In this document: piece after piece, positions 1 through 9,045 of the stretch
Layout of the letters: every line of letters begins with the position of its first letter
Position numbering within the stretch: the first letter of the stretch is position 1
From: Halalkalibaculum roseum
Lineage (GTDB): Bacteria > Bacteroidota > Rhodothermia > Balneolales > Balneolaceae
Assembly: GCF_011059145.1 (NCBI RefSeq)
Contig: NZ_JAALLT010000002.1
Location: 124,001-188,000 of the forward strand
DNA: 64,000 bases
Direction: 5' to 3'
The notes under the pieces: model-generated
What the model saw: only the letters and a program-made list of their open reading frames with translations
What the model was told of the DNA's origin: nothing
Database searches by the model: none
Made by a program: the position numbers and the translations under genes

Positions 1-480
1 GCTACTATATTCGGACATAAAGTGAAAGATCCGCAACGTTTTGGAGTAGTGGAGTTTGATGAAAATAACAAGGTGATTTCCATAGAAGAAAAGCCGGACA
101 AGCCCAAGTCGGAATATGCCGTAACCGGTCTCTATTTTTATGATAATCAGGTGGTAGAAATAGCAAAATCACTAACACCATCCAACCGGGGAGAGCTGGA
201 AATTACGGATGTGAATCGTACCTACCTGGATACTGGAAATCTACAAGTTGAGTTACTTGGTAGAGGTTTTGCCTGGCTGGATACCGGAACACCCGAATCG
301 TTGATGGAGGCATCCCAGTTTGTTGAGATCATTGAAAGGAGACAGGATTTGAAGATCGCCTGCCCGGAAGAGATTGCCTACCGGAAAGAATGGATCAGCA
401 AGAAAGAGATTCTGAAACTGGCTTCGGAATTTTCTAATTCTTATGGTGAATACCTCGAACGATTAGTCAGTACCAAATAA
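1..480 (+). CDS. rfbA: Glucose-1-phosphate thymidylyltransferase, 3' part
   Basis: The frame is open from base 1, so about 130 N-terminal residues lie outside the window; 159 residues and the stop are present. RfbA joins dTTP and glucose-1-phosphate to give dTDP-glucose, the first step to dTDP-rhamnose and related sugars. The visible part carries family hallmarks: [12 protein letters not shown] near the break, [13 protein letters not shown] in the middle, [13 protein letters not shown], and [10 protein letters not shown] near the C-terminus. It reads toward the polysaccharide loci, but no intact rfbB, rfbC or rfbD is visible here; the only rfbB-like sequence is the broken gene near 24.6 kb. 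Identity is seen directly; the role in this locus is inferred. Confidence 0.93.
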   Translation, partial: ATIFGHKVKDPQRFGVVEFDENNKVISIEEKPDKPKSEYAVTGLYFYDNQVVEIAKSLTPSNRGELEITDVNRTYLDTGNLQVELLGRGFAWLDTGTPESLMEASQFVEIIERRQDLKIACPEEIAYRKEWISKKEILKLASEFSNSYGEYLERLVSTK

Positions 481-502
481 GCCCCTCCATCTTTAAACTG
501 TA

Positions 503-620
503 CAACAGAGTTACACAAAGATTCCTCAAAGGTACACAAAGTGATTACAAGATCACTGATATGCGACCGTATTAAACTTTGTGAATCTTTAGCCTTTCAT
601 TGTGAAACTTTGTGTAATAG
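503..620. repeat. Imperfect palindrome of the ACACAAAG/CTTTGTGT family (family C)
   Basis: Two arms face each other, one with AGTTACACAAAG and GGTACACAAAGTG, the other with ACTTTGTGAATC and AACTTTGTGTAAT. Related sequence occurs near 43340, 46664, 53623 and 58290. It fills most of the 313-base gap between rfbA and the next gene. No promoter or gene was recognised in the rest of that gap. Confidence 0.6.
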
Positions 621-793
621 CTTTTTAAGCTCTCCGCCTGTTTAGCTTTCTATCCATTTATTTATTTCTGTAGCCATTATCTGATAAAATCATTACTAGA
701 TGTAAGGAATTACCTTCTCACAGATCTTACCGATATATCCCATCTGCAAATTTATTCACTGAAAAAAATAACCAGTTTTGAAGAGAGGGAGTC

Positions 794-3226
794 ATGAGAC
801 AACGCGAGAGAACCATATCCTTTGCACACATATTTTTTATTTCTATTAGTACAGTTATTGGGTTGCTTAATCCATCAATAATTAATGCGCAAACGCCGAC
901 TATTACAGCATCACCATCTACATTAACGGTACAACCAAATGAGATTATTACCCTTACATTCGGAGTAGATAGCCCTGTTGATGCTTACTATTTCGGTACA
1001 GAAGTTCAGTTCGATCCCAATATATTTGAATTCATTGGCGAGTTTGATACGGGCATAATGACCGGCGGTATTACCATCGCCGACCTACTGGCAAGTAATA
1101 GGGTCGGTGCTTCGGTTTCATTGACTGCACCACTTTCGGGTCCCGCTTCGGGTAACCTGTTGGCTTTGAACTTTCGTGTTCGTCAGACTGCAACGGTCGG
1201 AGCAACCGATTTTACTTTTCTGTCAGCTGAACTGAATAACTCGAACGGTTTTCTGATTGAGGGTCTTACACCTGCACTGTTGAGCATACAAGTGGAGGAG
1301 GGAGTCAGTGATTTGAAGCTGACCATTCCTGCAATTAATCAGCTTACAGAAGGAGGAGAGCTATCAGTTTCAGGGGAGATTTATGTCAATGATATAACCG
1401 TTAACGAGAGTCTGGAATCATCAAGGATATCGATGTGGGTTGGATTGAATCTCACCGATACCGATCCCTCAGGCTGGAGTGAGCTGTCATGGACACCCAT
1501 GAATTTTGATAGCCAACTGGACAGCTATCATGTCTACCTGGAAAATGTCGGTTTTGGGATGAGTCCGGGAACCTACTACATAGCGCTTCGCGGGCAGTTG
1601 GATTCTCAACCTTTTGTCTATGGTGGGCAGAGCTCTTCCGGTGGCGGAATTTGGGATGGAGTTATAAACCGAAATGCACAACTTATAATTAATGAGAACC
1701 CGCCCTTTCGATACGTACTGGCCGGATGGGATTTTGATGATGAAACACTTCTAGCATCACTAGCAGTACCGTCGAATGAAGGTATAGCCTTTCAACTATT
1801 GGGTGCGAATGAGGATGGATTCAGTAATGGCGCTGCCGGTCGGGCTGCCAATGCCGATGGATGGCAATACACCGAAGGCGATGAAAAATATTGGCTGGCG
1901 GTACTGTCCACGCAAGGATTTCAAAACATAACAGTTTCCTCTAAACAATACGGCACCAGCTCGAGTCCGCGAGACTTCGAAATGGAAGCTAGTCTGGATG
2001 GTCTCTCATGGGAACTGATATCCCCTGACACCATCCGGGTTGCTTCCAGCTGGAACAGTGCCGTGGTTGATAATCTGGCTCTACCGACCGGTTATGATGA
2101 TCAGCCTGAAATATATATTCGCTGGATTCGACGCGGAGATCTAAGGGTTGACGGTACTGTGGGTATTACAACCGGTAATAACCGGATTGATGATGTGTAT
2201 ATATACGGAGAAAATATTGCTCCTTATGAGGTCTCGGTCTGGCCGGGTGATACAGACGACAACGGGCTGGTGGACGAGTTGGATGTGCTGTCTCTGGGCC
2301 AGTACTGGCTGAGTGCGGGTCCGCTGCCTATCTATTCCGGTATTTCATGGTCTGCCCGCAATGTTGAGGCCTGGATACCTGAGGAGGGCACCTATGCCGA
2401 TGCAAATGGTGATGGTCGAGTTAATTATCGCGATCTTCTTCCGGTTGGATTGAACTTTGGTGAAACGAATGCATTACCCAAGGAATTGAATCCTCTCGAA
2501 TTACAAACTCCGCCAATAGCAGAGTTGATTATTAAAAGACTGAAAGCAGGTGATCGAATTACCATAAGCATTCAGTCGGAAGAAACGGTATGGCTGACCG
2601 GTATGAGCTACCGTATCAATTTGGGGAATCTGGATCCTGCCGCCTGGCGACTGGTTGAAATAAATACCGGGGGATGGGGTGGAGAATGGTTTGAGGAAGA
2701 GAAAATGCTCTCCTTCGAACGTGTAGAGCAAGGTTATTCCCGGGCATATGTTACGGCCGTGCATAAAGGAAAGGCTTATCCGAAGTCCACGAGTGTTTTA
2801 GCGGAACTCGTCATTGAAGCTACAAGAAACTGGAATCAGAATCCTAAAATAGTTCTGGAAAGAATGGTGCTGACGAATAACAAGGATCGTCAAAATATGA
2901 ACAGTGCTTTGCTGGTATCCGAAGATGGAGAAAAGGATGACAACACAGAACCTGCCCTGCCAACTCGAGTCAGACTGCAGCAAAACTACCCGAACCCGTT
3001 CAACCCGGAAACGGTGATCAACTACTCACTCCCGAAAGACGGTGAAGCTTCGATGATCATTTATGATATGCTGGGCAGGGAGGTAGTCACTCTGTTCAAC
3101 GGTCCGCAAAAAGCTGGCAATTATGATCTTCGCTTTGATGGCAGTAACCTCTCAAGCGGAATATACATCTACCGCCTCAAAGCAGAGGGTAAAGTATTAA
3201 CACGAATGCTCACCCTTATAAAGTAA
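794..3226 (+). CDS. Secreted cohesin/dockerin-like protein with T9SS type A sorting domain
   Basis: 810 residues. A signal peptide covers residues 1-33, ending INAQ. Residues about 35-170 form a cohesin-like beta-sandwich (ITASPSTLTVQPNE, then VQFDPNIFEFIGEF). Residues about 490-565 hold two calcium-loop repeats of dockerin type, DTDDNGLVDELD and DANGDGRVNYRD. The last 85 residues are a T9SS sorting domain with QNYPNPFNPETVINYSLP and a YIYRLKAEGKVLTRM end. T9SS exports such proteins across the outer membrane and anchors or releases them. GAGAGGGAG 5-11 bases before the ATG supports the start. It stands alone, flanked by palindromic repeats. Cohesin and dockerin modules in one chain could allow self-assembly; that is inference. 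A substrate-binding or adhesin role is equally possible. Confidence 0.85.
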   Translation: MRQRERTISFAHIFFISISTVIGLLNPSIINAQTPTITASPSTLTVQPNEIITLTFGVDSPVDAYYFGTEVQFDPNIFEFIGEFDTGIMTGGITIADLLASNRVGASVSLTAPLSGPASGNLLALNFRVRQTATVGATDFTFLSAELNNSNGFLIEGLTPALLSIQVEEGVSDLKLTIPAINQLTEGGELSVSGEIYVNDITVNESLESSRISMWVGLNLTDTDPSGWSELSWTPMNFDSQLDSYHVYLENVGFGMSPGTYYIALRGQLDSQPFVYGGQSSSGGGIWDGVINRNAQLIINENPPFRYVLAGWDFDDETLLASLAVPSNEGIAFQLLGANEDGFSNGAAGRAANADGWQYTEGDEKYWLAVLSTQGFQNITVSSKQYGTSSSPRDFEMEASLDGLSWELISPDTIRVASSWNSAVVDNLALPTGYDDQPEIYIRWIRRGDLRVDGTVGITTGNNRIDDVYIYGENIAPYEVSVWPGDTDDNGLVDELDVLSLGQYWLSAGPLPIYSGISWSARNVEAWIPEEGTYADANGDGRVNYRDLLPVGLNFGETNALPKELNPLELQTPPIAELIIKRLKAGDRITISIQSEETVWLTGMSYRINLGNLDPAAWRLVEINTGGWGGEWFEEEKMLSFERVEQGYSRAYVTAVHKGKAYPKSTSVLAELVIEATRNWNQNPKIVLERMVLTNNKDRQNMNSALLVSEDGEKDDNTEPALPTRVRLQQNYPNPFNPETVINYSLPKDGEASMIIYDMLGREVVTLFNGPQKAGNYDLRFDGSNLSSGIYIYRLKAEGKVLTRMLTLIK

Positions 3227-3238
3227 CCATTTAAATTT

Positions 3239-3293
3239 GCCGCAGATTTTCACGGATTAAGTGTTTAAAAATAATCTGTGAAGATCTGTGGCA
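3239..3293. repeat. Hairpin repeat, family B (GCCGCAGATTTTCACGGATTA type)
   Basis: The arm GCCGCAGATTTTCACGGATTA is nearly the reverse complement of TAATCTGTGAAGATCTGTGGC; the differences are G-U compatible. It lies just after the stop of the T9SS protein and is followed by a run of A, so it might end transcription on the minus strand, though no minus-strand gene reads into it. Relatives are at 21305, 51171, 54873, 55233 and 61315. Confidence 0.65.
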
Positions 3294-3501
3294 AAAAAAG
3301 GGTTTTGTTTTTCTCCCTTACTAAAAATCCGTATTATTGTGAGCTATAGAGGCATTCAGTTCTATAGTAATATTCACCTATTCAACAGACGGGAAAAATC
3401 ACCTAACCCTGAGTAATAAAGACAAACATAACAACCCTGATAATAAGCCCGATAGCGGAAAGGTTTCTCCGAAGGAGCTTCCACTTCCTGAATATAGACT
3501 T

Positions 3502-4620
3502 GTGCCTGTTGAAGAATGGGAGAGTAGAGAAACGAGTGAAGATATAATTAGTTTAGGTACACTGATTAAACTTTTATGGGACAACCGAAAAACTTTGTAC
3601 AAATATCTAAGTATAGGTATTGTAATTGGACTTTTTGTTGCCATAATGAGTCCAAAAGAGTATCAAAGTCAGGCAACTTTATTACCTGAAGTGCAATCTT
3701 CTGAATCTGGAGCTAGTAGGCTCCTGCAACAATATGGTGGAATACTTGGAATAAATGCTGGAAGTGCTACTAGTACTGAAACAATGATTTCCCCGATTCT
3801 TTATCCACAAATAGTTCAAAGTTTGCCTTTTCAACTTGAACTCCTAAATACCAATATATCTTTCCCCCGATTTGATACTACCACAACAGTTTTTAACTAT
3901 TTTGATGAGATTTATAAACCATCCATTTTAAGTTATGTTAGGGGATATACAATAGGGCTTCCAGGTAAAATAGTTGGATTATTTAAAAGTGAAGGGGGGA
4001 CGCAACAACCTTTACCTAATGAGTTTAAAGCTGATTCAATAATTTCAGTAACAGAACATCAAATGGAAATAATTGAAAATCTCCGAAGCAGAATCAGCAT
4101 TTCATTTAACGATGAGATTGGGGTCATAAATTTAAATGTGAGGATGCCTGATCCAAATGCAGCAGCCTCACTAGCTAATTTAAGTATAGATTTAATTCGA
4201 GAATATGTAACTAGATACCGGACAAGAAAAGCTCAAGAAGATTTAGAATTTGCTCAAATACAAAAGTCAAACGCTCGTGAAGAATTTGAACAAGCGCAAA
4301 ATAAACTGTCTGAATTTCGTGATAATAATATTAATCTAGCTACTGCAAAAGCTCAATCACAGGAACAACGGCTTCAATCAGAATATGACCTAGCGTTTAA
4401 TGTATATAACACCTTGGCTCAACAGGTAGAACAAGCAAAACTTAAACTTCAAGAACAGACACCAGTTGTAAGAATATTACAACCAGTCCAAGTTCCGGTA
4501 AATGATGATACCAGTGGACTAAGAATTCTTATTTTGATTTCATTGATTAGTACACTAATCGGTATTGGATGGATTTTTATTCAATACTTTTTGTTAAATA
4601 ATTCATCTCTAGAGGAATAA
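3502..4620 (+). CDS. Wzz-type polysaccharide chain-length determinant
   Basis: 372 residues from a GTG codon. It has the Wzz layout: a hydrophilic N-terminus, a first membrane helix at about residues 33-51 (YLSIGIVIGLFVAIM), a periplasmic part with long coiled coil (about 235-320, rich in Q, E and A), and a C-terminal helix at about 343-365 (LRILILISLISTLIGIGWIF). Wzz proteins set the modal length of Wzy-made chains. There is no kinase domain, unlike the Wzc homologue at 21476. The start is uncertain: the frame is open back to 3340 and its translation just upstream, ending LPLPEYRLVPVEEWE, looks like real N-terminal Wzz sequence. The only plausible earlier codon is CTG at 3409. Codon use is AT-rich like the genes that follow. 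Confidence 0.85.
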   Translation: MPVEEWESRETSEDIISLGTLIKLLWDNRKTLYKYLSIGIVIGLFVAIMSPKEYQSQATLLPEVQSSESGASRLLQQYGGILGINAGSATSTETMISPILYPQIVQSLPFQLELLNTNISFPRFDTTTTVFNYFDEIYKPSILSYVRGYTIGLPGKIVGLFKSEGGTQQPLPNEFKADSIISVTEHQMEIIENLRSRISISFNDEIGVINLNVRMPDPNAAASLANLSIDLIREYVTRYRTRKAQEDLEFAQIQKSNAREEFEQAQNKLSEFRDNNINLATAKAQSQEQRLQSEYDLAFNVYNTLAQQVEQAKLKLQEQTPVVRILQPVQVPVNDDTSGLRILILISLISTLIGIGWIFIQYFLLNNSSLEE

Positions 4621-4964
4621 ACACTATTTATAATTAATTAATGTCAGTGGTTTTCAGTGATAAAAATTGAAAACTAATTAAATAAATCCAAAATAGGCTC
4701 GGTAAACTTTACTCTTTTTGAATAAATCTAAACATAAATAGCGAAGCCTATTAGTAGCGTAATTATTCTAAAACATTGTGAGAGAAAATTTCAAGTTAGT
4801 ATTTGTAGGTTGCATTTCAACTATATTATGACTTATCTCTTCAAGTATTGGTTTAAGACATAAATTAACGCAAAAAGACGAGATTTAAGTTAGATCTTTT
4901 AAATGAGTAAAATGCTTTTATCAGATTCATTGATACACGAATACTGTAAATTCATTATTGGATA
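4621..4964. other. Intergenic gap before the first flippase
   Basis: 344 AT-rich bases without a convincing ORF. The only structure seen is a weak inverted repeat, AATAGGCT near 4695 and AGCCTATT near 4744. No ops/JUMPstart-like element was recognised. Confidence 0.5.
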
Positions 4965-6296
4965 ATGCAGTATATCAAGCTCAAAGGAATAGTTGATAAA
5001 TTAAAATTAAGTCAGTTTTTAAAATCAACTTCGAAAACCACAATTGTTAAAGCTGGCGGTATGGTGGCTGGTGTGCTAGTCAGTATAGCAATTGGGCGAT
5101 TATTAGGTGCGGATGGCCTAGGAATAATAAGTCTTTCAAATCAGATTGTTAGAATATTAACAATGTTGGTTTTATTAGGACTCCCTACTGTAATTATTAA
5201 AGAAACATCTATAGCTGTTAGTAAAAAAAAATGGGCATACATTAATGATGTCATATTTACCAGTCTGCTTATCAATATACCATTTGCTTTATTAGTTGTA
5301 ATACTTAGTTATTATGTCTTACCGATAGTAGTCTCTACATTTTTCGAAGAATCGTTAAGAGTTCCATTATTAATTATAACTATCGGCCTGTTATTCCAAG
5401 TAATATCCAAAATATTCGGACCGAGTTTAAATGGGTATGGTAAAATATGGCAAGCTAGTTTAGCAGAAAATACACTTAGTATAGTACTGGTAGCTCTTAG
5501 CATATTAATACAGCATACATTAGACTGGCAAATCAGTGTTATCAGTGTTGCAATTTCTTATACGGTAGCAAACTTCATAGTTTCTATAATATTATCCACC
5601 TATTGGAAACATGTTCACAAGACCTCATTGGATGTAATTAATAATTTTATTCCAAAGAAATTACTGACTGTTGGGTTACCGCTTCTATTTATTCAATCGA
5701 CGAATGTTATTGCAACTACTATTGATAGTATTATGATAGGGTCATTCTTAAGTACCAAGGAGGTTGGTATTTATGGAGTAGCTTTCAATATCGCTTTTGC
5801 CTCTTCATTTTTTTTGCAGGTTACCAATTCGGTATTAGCACCCAGAGTAGCTTCTTTGTTTGCAGATAATGACATCAAAGAAATGGAACAAATTGTTCAG
5901 AAAGTTACGATGGGACTAACATTTATTGCGATATTAGGATTCTTGATAATTTTGCTAGGTGGGAAATATATTCTCCCAATATGGGGTAATGAGTTTTTAG
6001 AAGGATATAAACCCTTACTTATTTTAAGTATAGGCCAATTTTTTAATATAGCAGCAGGATGTGTAGGGTTAATTCTTACTCTGTGTGACCAAGAAAAAAA
6101 ATGGGGTTATATCACTTTAATTTCTGCTATTCTAAACACAATTTTAAATATAAGCTTTATAAAGCTTTGGGGGATTCAAGGGGCTTCAATTGCAACAGCA
6201 ACAACTATGATATTTATGAATATATCAGGCGTTGTTTTAGTTAAGAAAAATATTGGAATACTCACCTTTCCAATTAATAAGATTTTAAAAATTTAG
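4965..6296 (+). CDS. Wzx-like oligosaccharide flippase
   Basis: 443 residues, almost entirely hydrophobic, with about 12 membrane helices typical of the MOP/polysaccharide transport superfamily. The N-terminal signature is seen as VKAGGMVAGVLVSIAIGRLL followed by LGADGLGIISLSNQI. Wzx proteins move undecaprenyl-linked repeat units across the inner membrane for polymerisation by Wzy. The stop overlaps the next start by one base (TAGTG), so it begins a tight operon of AT-rich genes. A second, longer flippase lies at 25663 in the second locus. Confidence 0.88.
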   Translation: MQYIKLKGIVDKLKLSQFLKSTSKTTIVKAGGMVAGVLVSIAIGRLLGADGLGIISLSNQIVRILTMLVLLGLPTVIIKETSIAVSKKKWAYINDVIFTSLLINIPFALLVVILSYYVLPIVVSTFFEESLRVPLLIITIGLLFQVISKIFGPSLNGYGKIWQASLAENTLSIVLVALSILIQHTLDWQISVISVAISYTVANFIVSIILSTYWKHVHKTSLDVINNFIPKKLLTVGLPLLFIQSTNVIATTIDSIMIGSFLSTKEVGIYGVAFNIAFASSFFLQVTNSVLAPRVASLFADNDIKEMEQIVQKVTMGLTFIAILGFLIILLGGKYILPIWGNEFLEGYKPLLILSIGQFFNIAAGCVGLILTLCDQEKKWGYITLISAILNTILNISFIKLWGIQGASIATATTMIFMNISGVVLVKKNIGILTFPINKILKI

Positions 6297-7312
6297 TGAA
6301 AAAGCTCATAATTCATATTGGCTATCCAAAGACAGCAACAACTTCATTGCAGTTAAATCTTTTAGGAGATCTATGGCGAGAACATAAAATTGAATACATA
6401 AATCATTTGAAAGAACCAAAACCTTATTTAGGTAATATTAGGTGTTATAAAAATATCCAAAGTATTATTTCCGGCCGAAATTATTCTGATTTTGAATTGA
6501 AAAATGAATTAAAATCCCTTGAACATATAAAGAAATCCATTACAGTGATTTCTGCCGAAACATTATCAACCATTTATCCCGACCATAACTTTGCCAATTT
6601 AGATTCTTTTGCTTACAAAAATGCTCAAAAATTTAAAGAAACATTTTCAGGATATTTTGATGTCATTGAAATAGTGATTGGAATTAGGGCACAGCGAGAA
6701 ATTGTGCATGCTGTTTATAAGCAATGGTACAACGAAATTGTAGGTGAGAATCCAATATTTGAGGATTTTACGAAATGGCTAGAAGAAAACTTTAGCAAAT
6801 CAAAATCTGAACAGTCTATACTTTTTAATTATAACATTTTCATACAAGAATATTGCAAGGTTTTCGGAAGGAAAAATGTCCACATCTTACTTTACGAAGA
6901 TTTATTACATGACAAAAACATGTATTATAATAAATTAGCCTTCATATTTGATACTGAAAAGAGTAAAGTTCAAACCAGTTTAGAGAGAAATATAAGAAAC
7001 AAATCGAACTTGCGTGATGATGGTAAAATTGAAATACCCCGTTCTACTTTGGGCCAGAAAATCACTTCGCCTTTTAGAAGAATTCTTAGGAAGAATGTTA
7101 ACTCTAGTAAATATGACAGTATTAAAAGAATTTACCATGCCATAATACCTGAATCAATACGAGATAGAAAAATAGGCGCTAATAAAGCTGTAAGGCAGAT
7201 AAAAGAAAATGAAGCTAATTATTTAAAGAACAGATTCAAAGATTCTAATTTAAAATTGATATCGAGCTTTGATTTTAATAAAGAAAAAATGAAAAAATAC
7301 AAGTACATATAA
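6296..7312 (+). CDS. Sulfotransferase family protein
   Basis: 338 residues from GTG, overlapping the flippase stop by one base. The N-terminus IIHIGYPKTATTSLQ (about residues 5-19) is the 5'-phosphosulfate-binding loop of PAPS-dependent sulfotransferases. A second PAPS-binding region is plausible around GIRAQREIVHAVYKQW (about 141-156). Such enzymes move sulfate from PAPS to hydroxyls of sugars or lipids in the cytoplasm. Placement between the flippase and the glycosyltransferases suggests it sulfates the repeat unit; the acceptor cannot be read from sequence. The C-terminal third is basic and poorly recognisable. Confidence 0.8.
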   Translation: MKKLIIHIGYPKTATTSLQLNLLGDLWREHKIEYINHLKEPKPYLGNIRCYKNIQSIISGRNYSDFELKNELKSLEHIKKSITVISAETLSTIYPDHNFANLDSFAYKNAQKFKETFSGYFDVIEIVIGIRAQREIVHAVYKQWYNEIVGENPIFEDFTKWLEENFSKSKSEQSILFNYNIFIQEYCKVFGRKNVHILLYEDLLHDKNMYYNKLAFIFDTEKSKVQTSLERNIRNKSNLRDDGKIEIPRSTLGQKITSPFRRILRKNVNSSKYDSIKRIYHAIIPESIRDRKIGANKAVRQIKENEANYLKNRFKDSNLKLISSFDFNKEKMKKYKYI

Positions 7313-7313
7313 A

Positions 7314-8336
7314 ATGAAAACCCTGCTTTTCTTAAACGGGTCAGAAGGTTGTCAAACTGGAATCGAAGATGGCTTTAAATATTTATTGGGAATTGATAAG
7401 ATATCGGAACTAGAGTGGTTTTATTATACGGATTACGCCAATAAGCATACGAATGGAAAAGCCTTAAATGAAATGCTCAAGCGGGCTGAAACTTTCCAGC
7501 CCGATCTGGTTGTGTTTTTTCATTTAGGTGATTTTCAAATTGAAAAGAAATTTTTAATTAAGTTAAAAAATATAGACTCAAAACCTATCATAGTATATGA
7601 TGAAGGGGATATGTATGGAGGATTGGCCAAACCTATTAAGCCTCAGATGGAATTAATAATGAGGCATTCGGAAGTAGTTTCTATCCGGGGTCTAGGTAAA
7701 TTCCACAAACAGGTAAAAAAGTATAATGAGAAAGTCATTTATACGCCTCATCATAATGACATCCATCGATTTGATGACAAAGAAAATGTATTTAAGGAAC
7801 GCGACCATGATATAGTTTTGATCGGAAATAAGGTAAAATCCAGGATGTTTAATTTCATTCGAAGATTACCGGGTGCAAAAGAAAGAGAAAACTTTGCAGA
7901 AATGATGGATGCTGAATTTCCTGATCAATTTAAAATTTACGGAAACGGTTGGGATTCGTTGGGTACCAATCAGGGACCTGTAGATTTTTACAAACAACAT
8001 GAGATCTATGAGAATACTTGGATAACAGTAGCCTACGAACACTATCCAAGTATTCCATATTATTTTTCGAATCGTTTACCGATGGCATTAATGAACGGTT
8101 CACTCTACGTCAGTCACTATCACGAAGGATATGAAAAGATGTTTCCTGATACTGATTTCATTTTTTTCTTCAAAAATAATGATGAAGCAATTGATATTAT
8201 CAAGTATATCTTATCTTTAGGCAAAGAAGAGTTAATTTGTCGTTCTGAAAAAGCAAGAGATTTTGCCCTCAGACAATATACTCCCCAGGTAATTTGGTCC
8301 AATTTTTTAAAGAACGTCCTCTCAATATTAAATTGA
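7314..8336 (+). CDS. CgeB-like glycosyltransferase
   Basis: 340 residues. The N-terminal half has a Rossmann-like pattern (TLLFLNGSEGCQTG, PDLVVFFHLGDF). The C-terminal half carries the glycosyltransferase group 1 / CgeB pattern, KIYGNGWDS near residue 217 and SNRLPMALMNGSLYVSHYHEGYEKMF near 255-280, where a nucleotide-sugar pocket is expected. It starts one base after the sulfotransferase stop. A role in building the repeat unit is inferred from context; donor and acceptor are unknown. Confidence 0.72.
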   Translation: MKTLLFLNGSEGCQTGIEDGFKYLLGIDKISELEWFYYTDYANKHTNGKALNEMLKRAETFQPDLVVFFHLGDFQIEKKFLIKLKNIDSKPIIVYDEGDMYGGLAKPIKPQMELIMRHSEVVSIRGLGKFHKQVKKYNEKVIYTPHHNDIHRFDDKENVFKERDHDIVLIGNKVKSRMFNFIRRLPGAKERENFAEMMDAEFPDQFKIYGNGWDSLGTNQGPVDFYKQHEIYENTWITVAYEHYPSIPYYFSNRLPMALMNGSLYVSHYHEGYEKMFPDTDFIFFFKNNDEAIDIIKYILSLGKEELICRSEKARDFALRQYTPQVIWSNFLKNVLSILN

Positions 8337-8350
8337 AATATAGCTATTTA

Positions 8351-9034
8351 ATGAAATACACGATTATATTTATAATATCATTAATTAATCGTGCACATGT
8401 ATATATAACTACAGACAGAAATATAAATATACGTAGATCTCTATTATATTTAGTAAGAACAAAAATACAGGAAGAAAATAAAGTAAATATTAATCATTCA
8501 GATATTTATAATTCCCTTGTTAAAATTACCGGTTATTTTAATATGGTTGATATTTCTAATTCTTTGATTAAAAATACACAAATTAAAATTTCAGGGGAAA
8601 ATAACAAGCTAATATTAGAAGAAGATGTGAAGTTACGAAATGCTGAGATTCATATTAGAGGGAATAATTGTATTATAAAAATCGGAAAAAATACATCTAC
8701 AGGTGGGCTAAGAATTGTTAATGTTGGTAACGACAATGAAATAGAAATAGGTGAAGATTGTTTATTCGCAGATCATATAGAGATTTGGGCTAGTGATACG
8801 CACAGCATATATAATGAACATGATGAAATGATCAATCCGGAGAAACCAATAAAAATCAAAGATAAGGTATGGGTGGGAAGCCATGTGACTATTTTAAAAG
8901 GGGTCACTATTGGTACTAATAGTGTGATTGGAATGAGAAGTTTGGTTACTAAAGATATCGATGCCGGTACATTAAATGTTGGATCTCCTGCACGCGTAAT
9001 TAGAAACAATATTACCTGGAAATTAGATTATTAA
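8351..9034 (+). CDS. Left-handed beta-helix (hexapeptide) acyltransferase
   Basis: 227 residues from ATG 8351. An in-frame TTG at 8294 would add 19 residues overlapping the previous gene; the ATG, giving MKYTIIFIISL, is preferred. Residues about 85-215 form hexapeptide repeats (IKIGKNTSTGG, IEIGEDCLFADHIEI) ending in the hallmark KDKVWVGSHVTILKGVTIG and SPARVI. WASDTHSIYN carries the histidine typical of the acetyltransferase catalytic site. Enzymes of this type O-acetylate surface sugars with acetyl-CoA. The N-terminal 80 residues are divergent. Confidence 0.82.
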   Translation: MKYTIIFIISLINRAHVYITTDRNINIRRSLLYLVRTKIQEENKVNINHSDIYNSLVKITGYFNMVDISNSLIKNTQIKISGENNKLILEEDVKLRNAEIHIRGNNCIIKIGKNTSTGGLRIVNVGNDNEIEIGEDCLFADHIEIWASDTHSIYNEHDEMINPEKPIKIKDKVWVGSHVTILKGVTIGTNSVIGMRSLVTKDIDAGTLNVGSPARVIRNNITWKLDY

Positions 9035-9045
9035 GTAATTATTAA

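Noticed and set aside
4621-4964. ops/JUMPstart-type antitermination element before the first flippase
   Set aside because: No GGCGGTAG-like core found in the gap.
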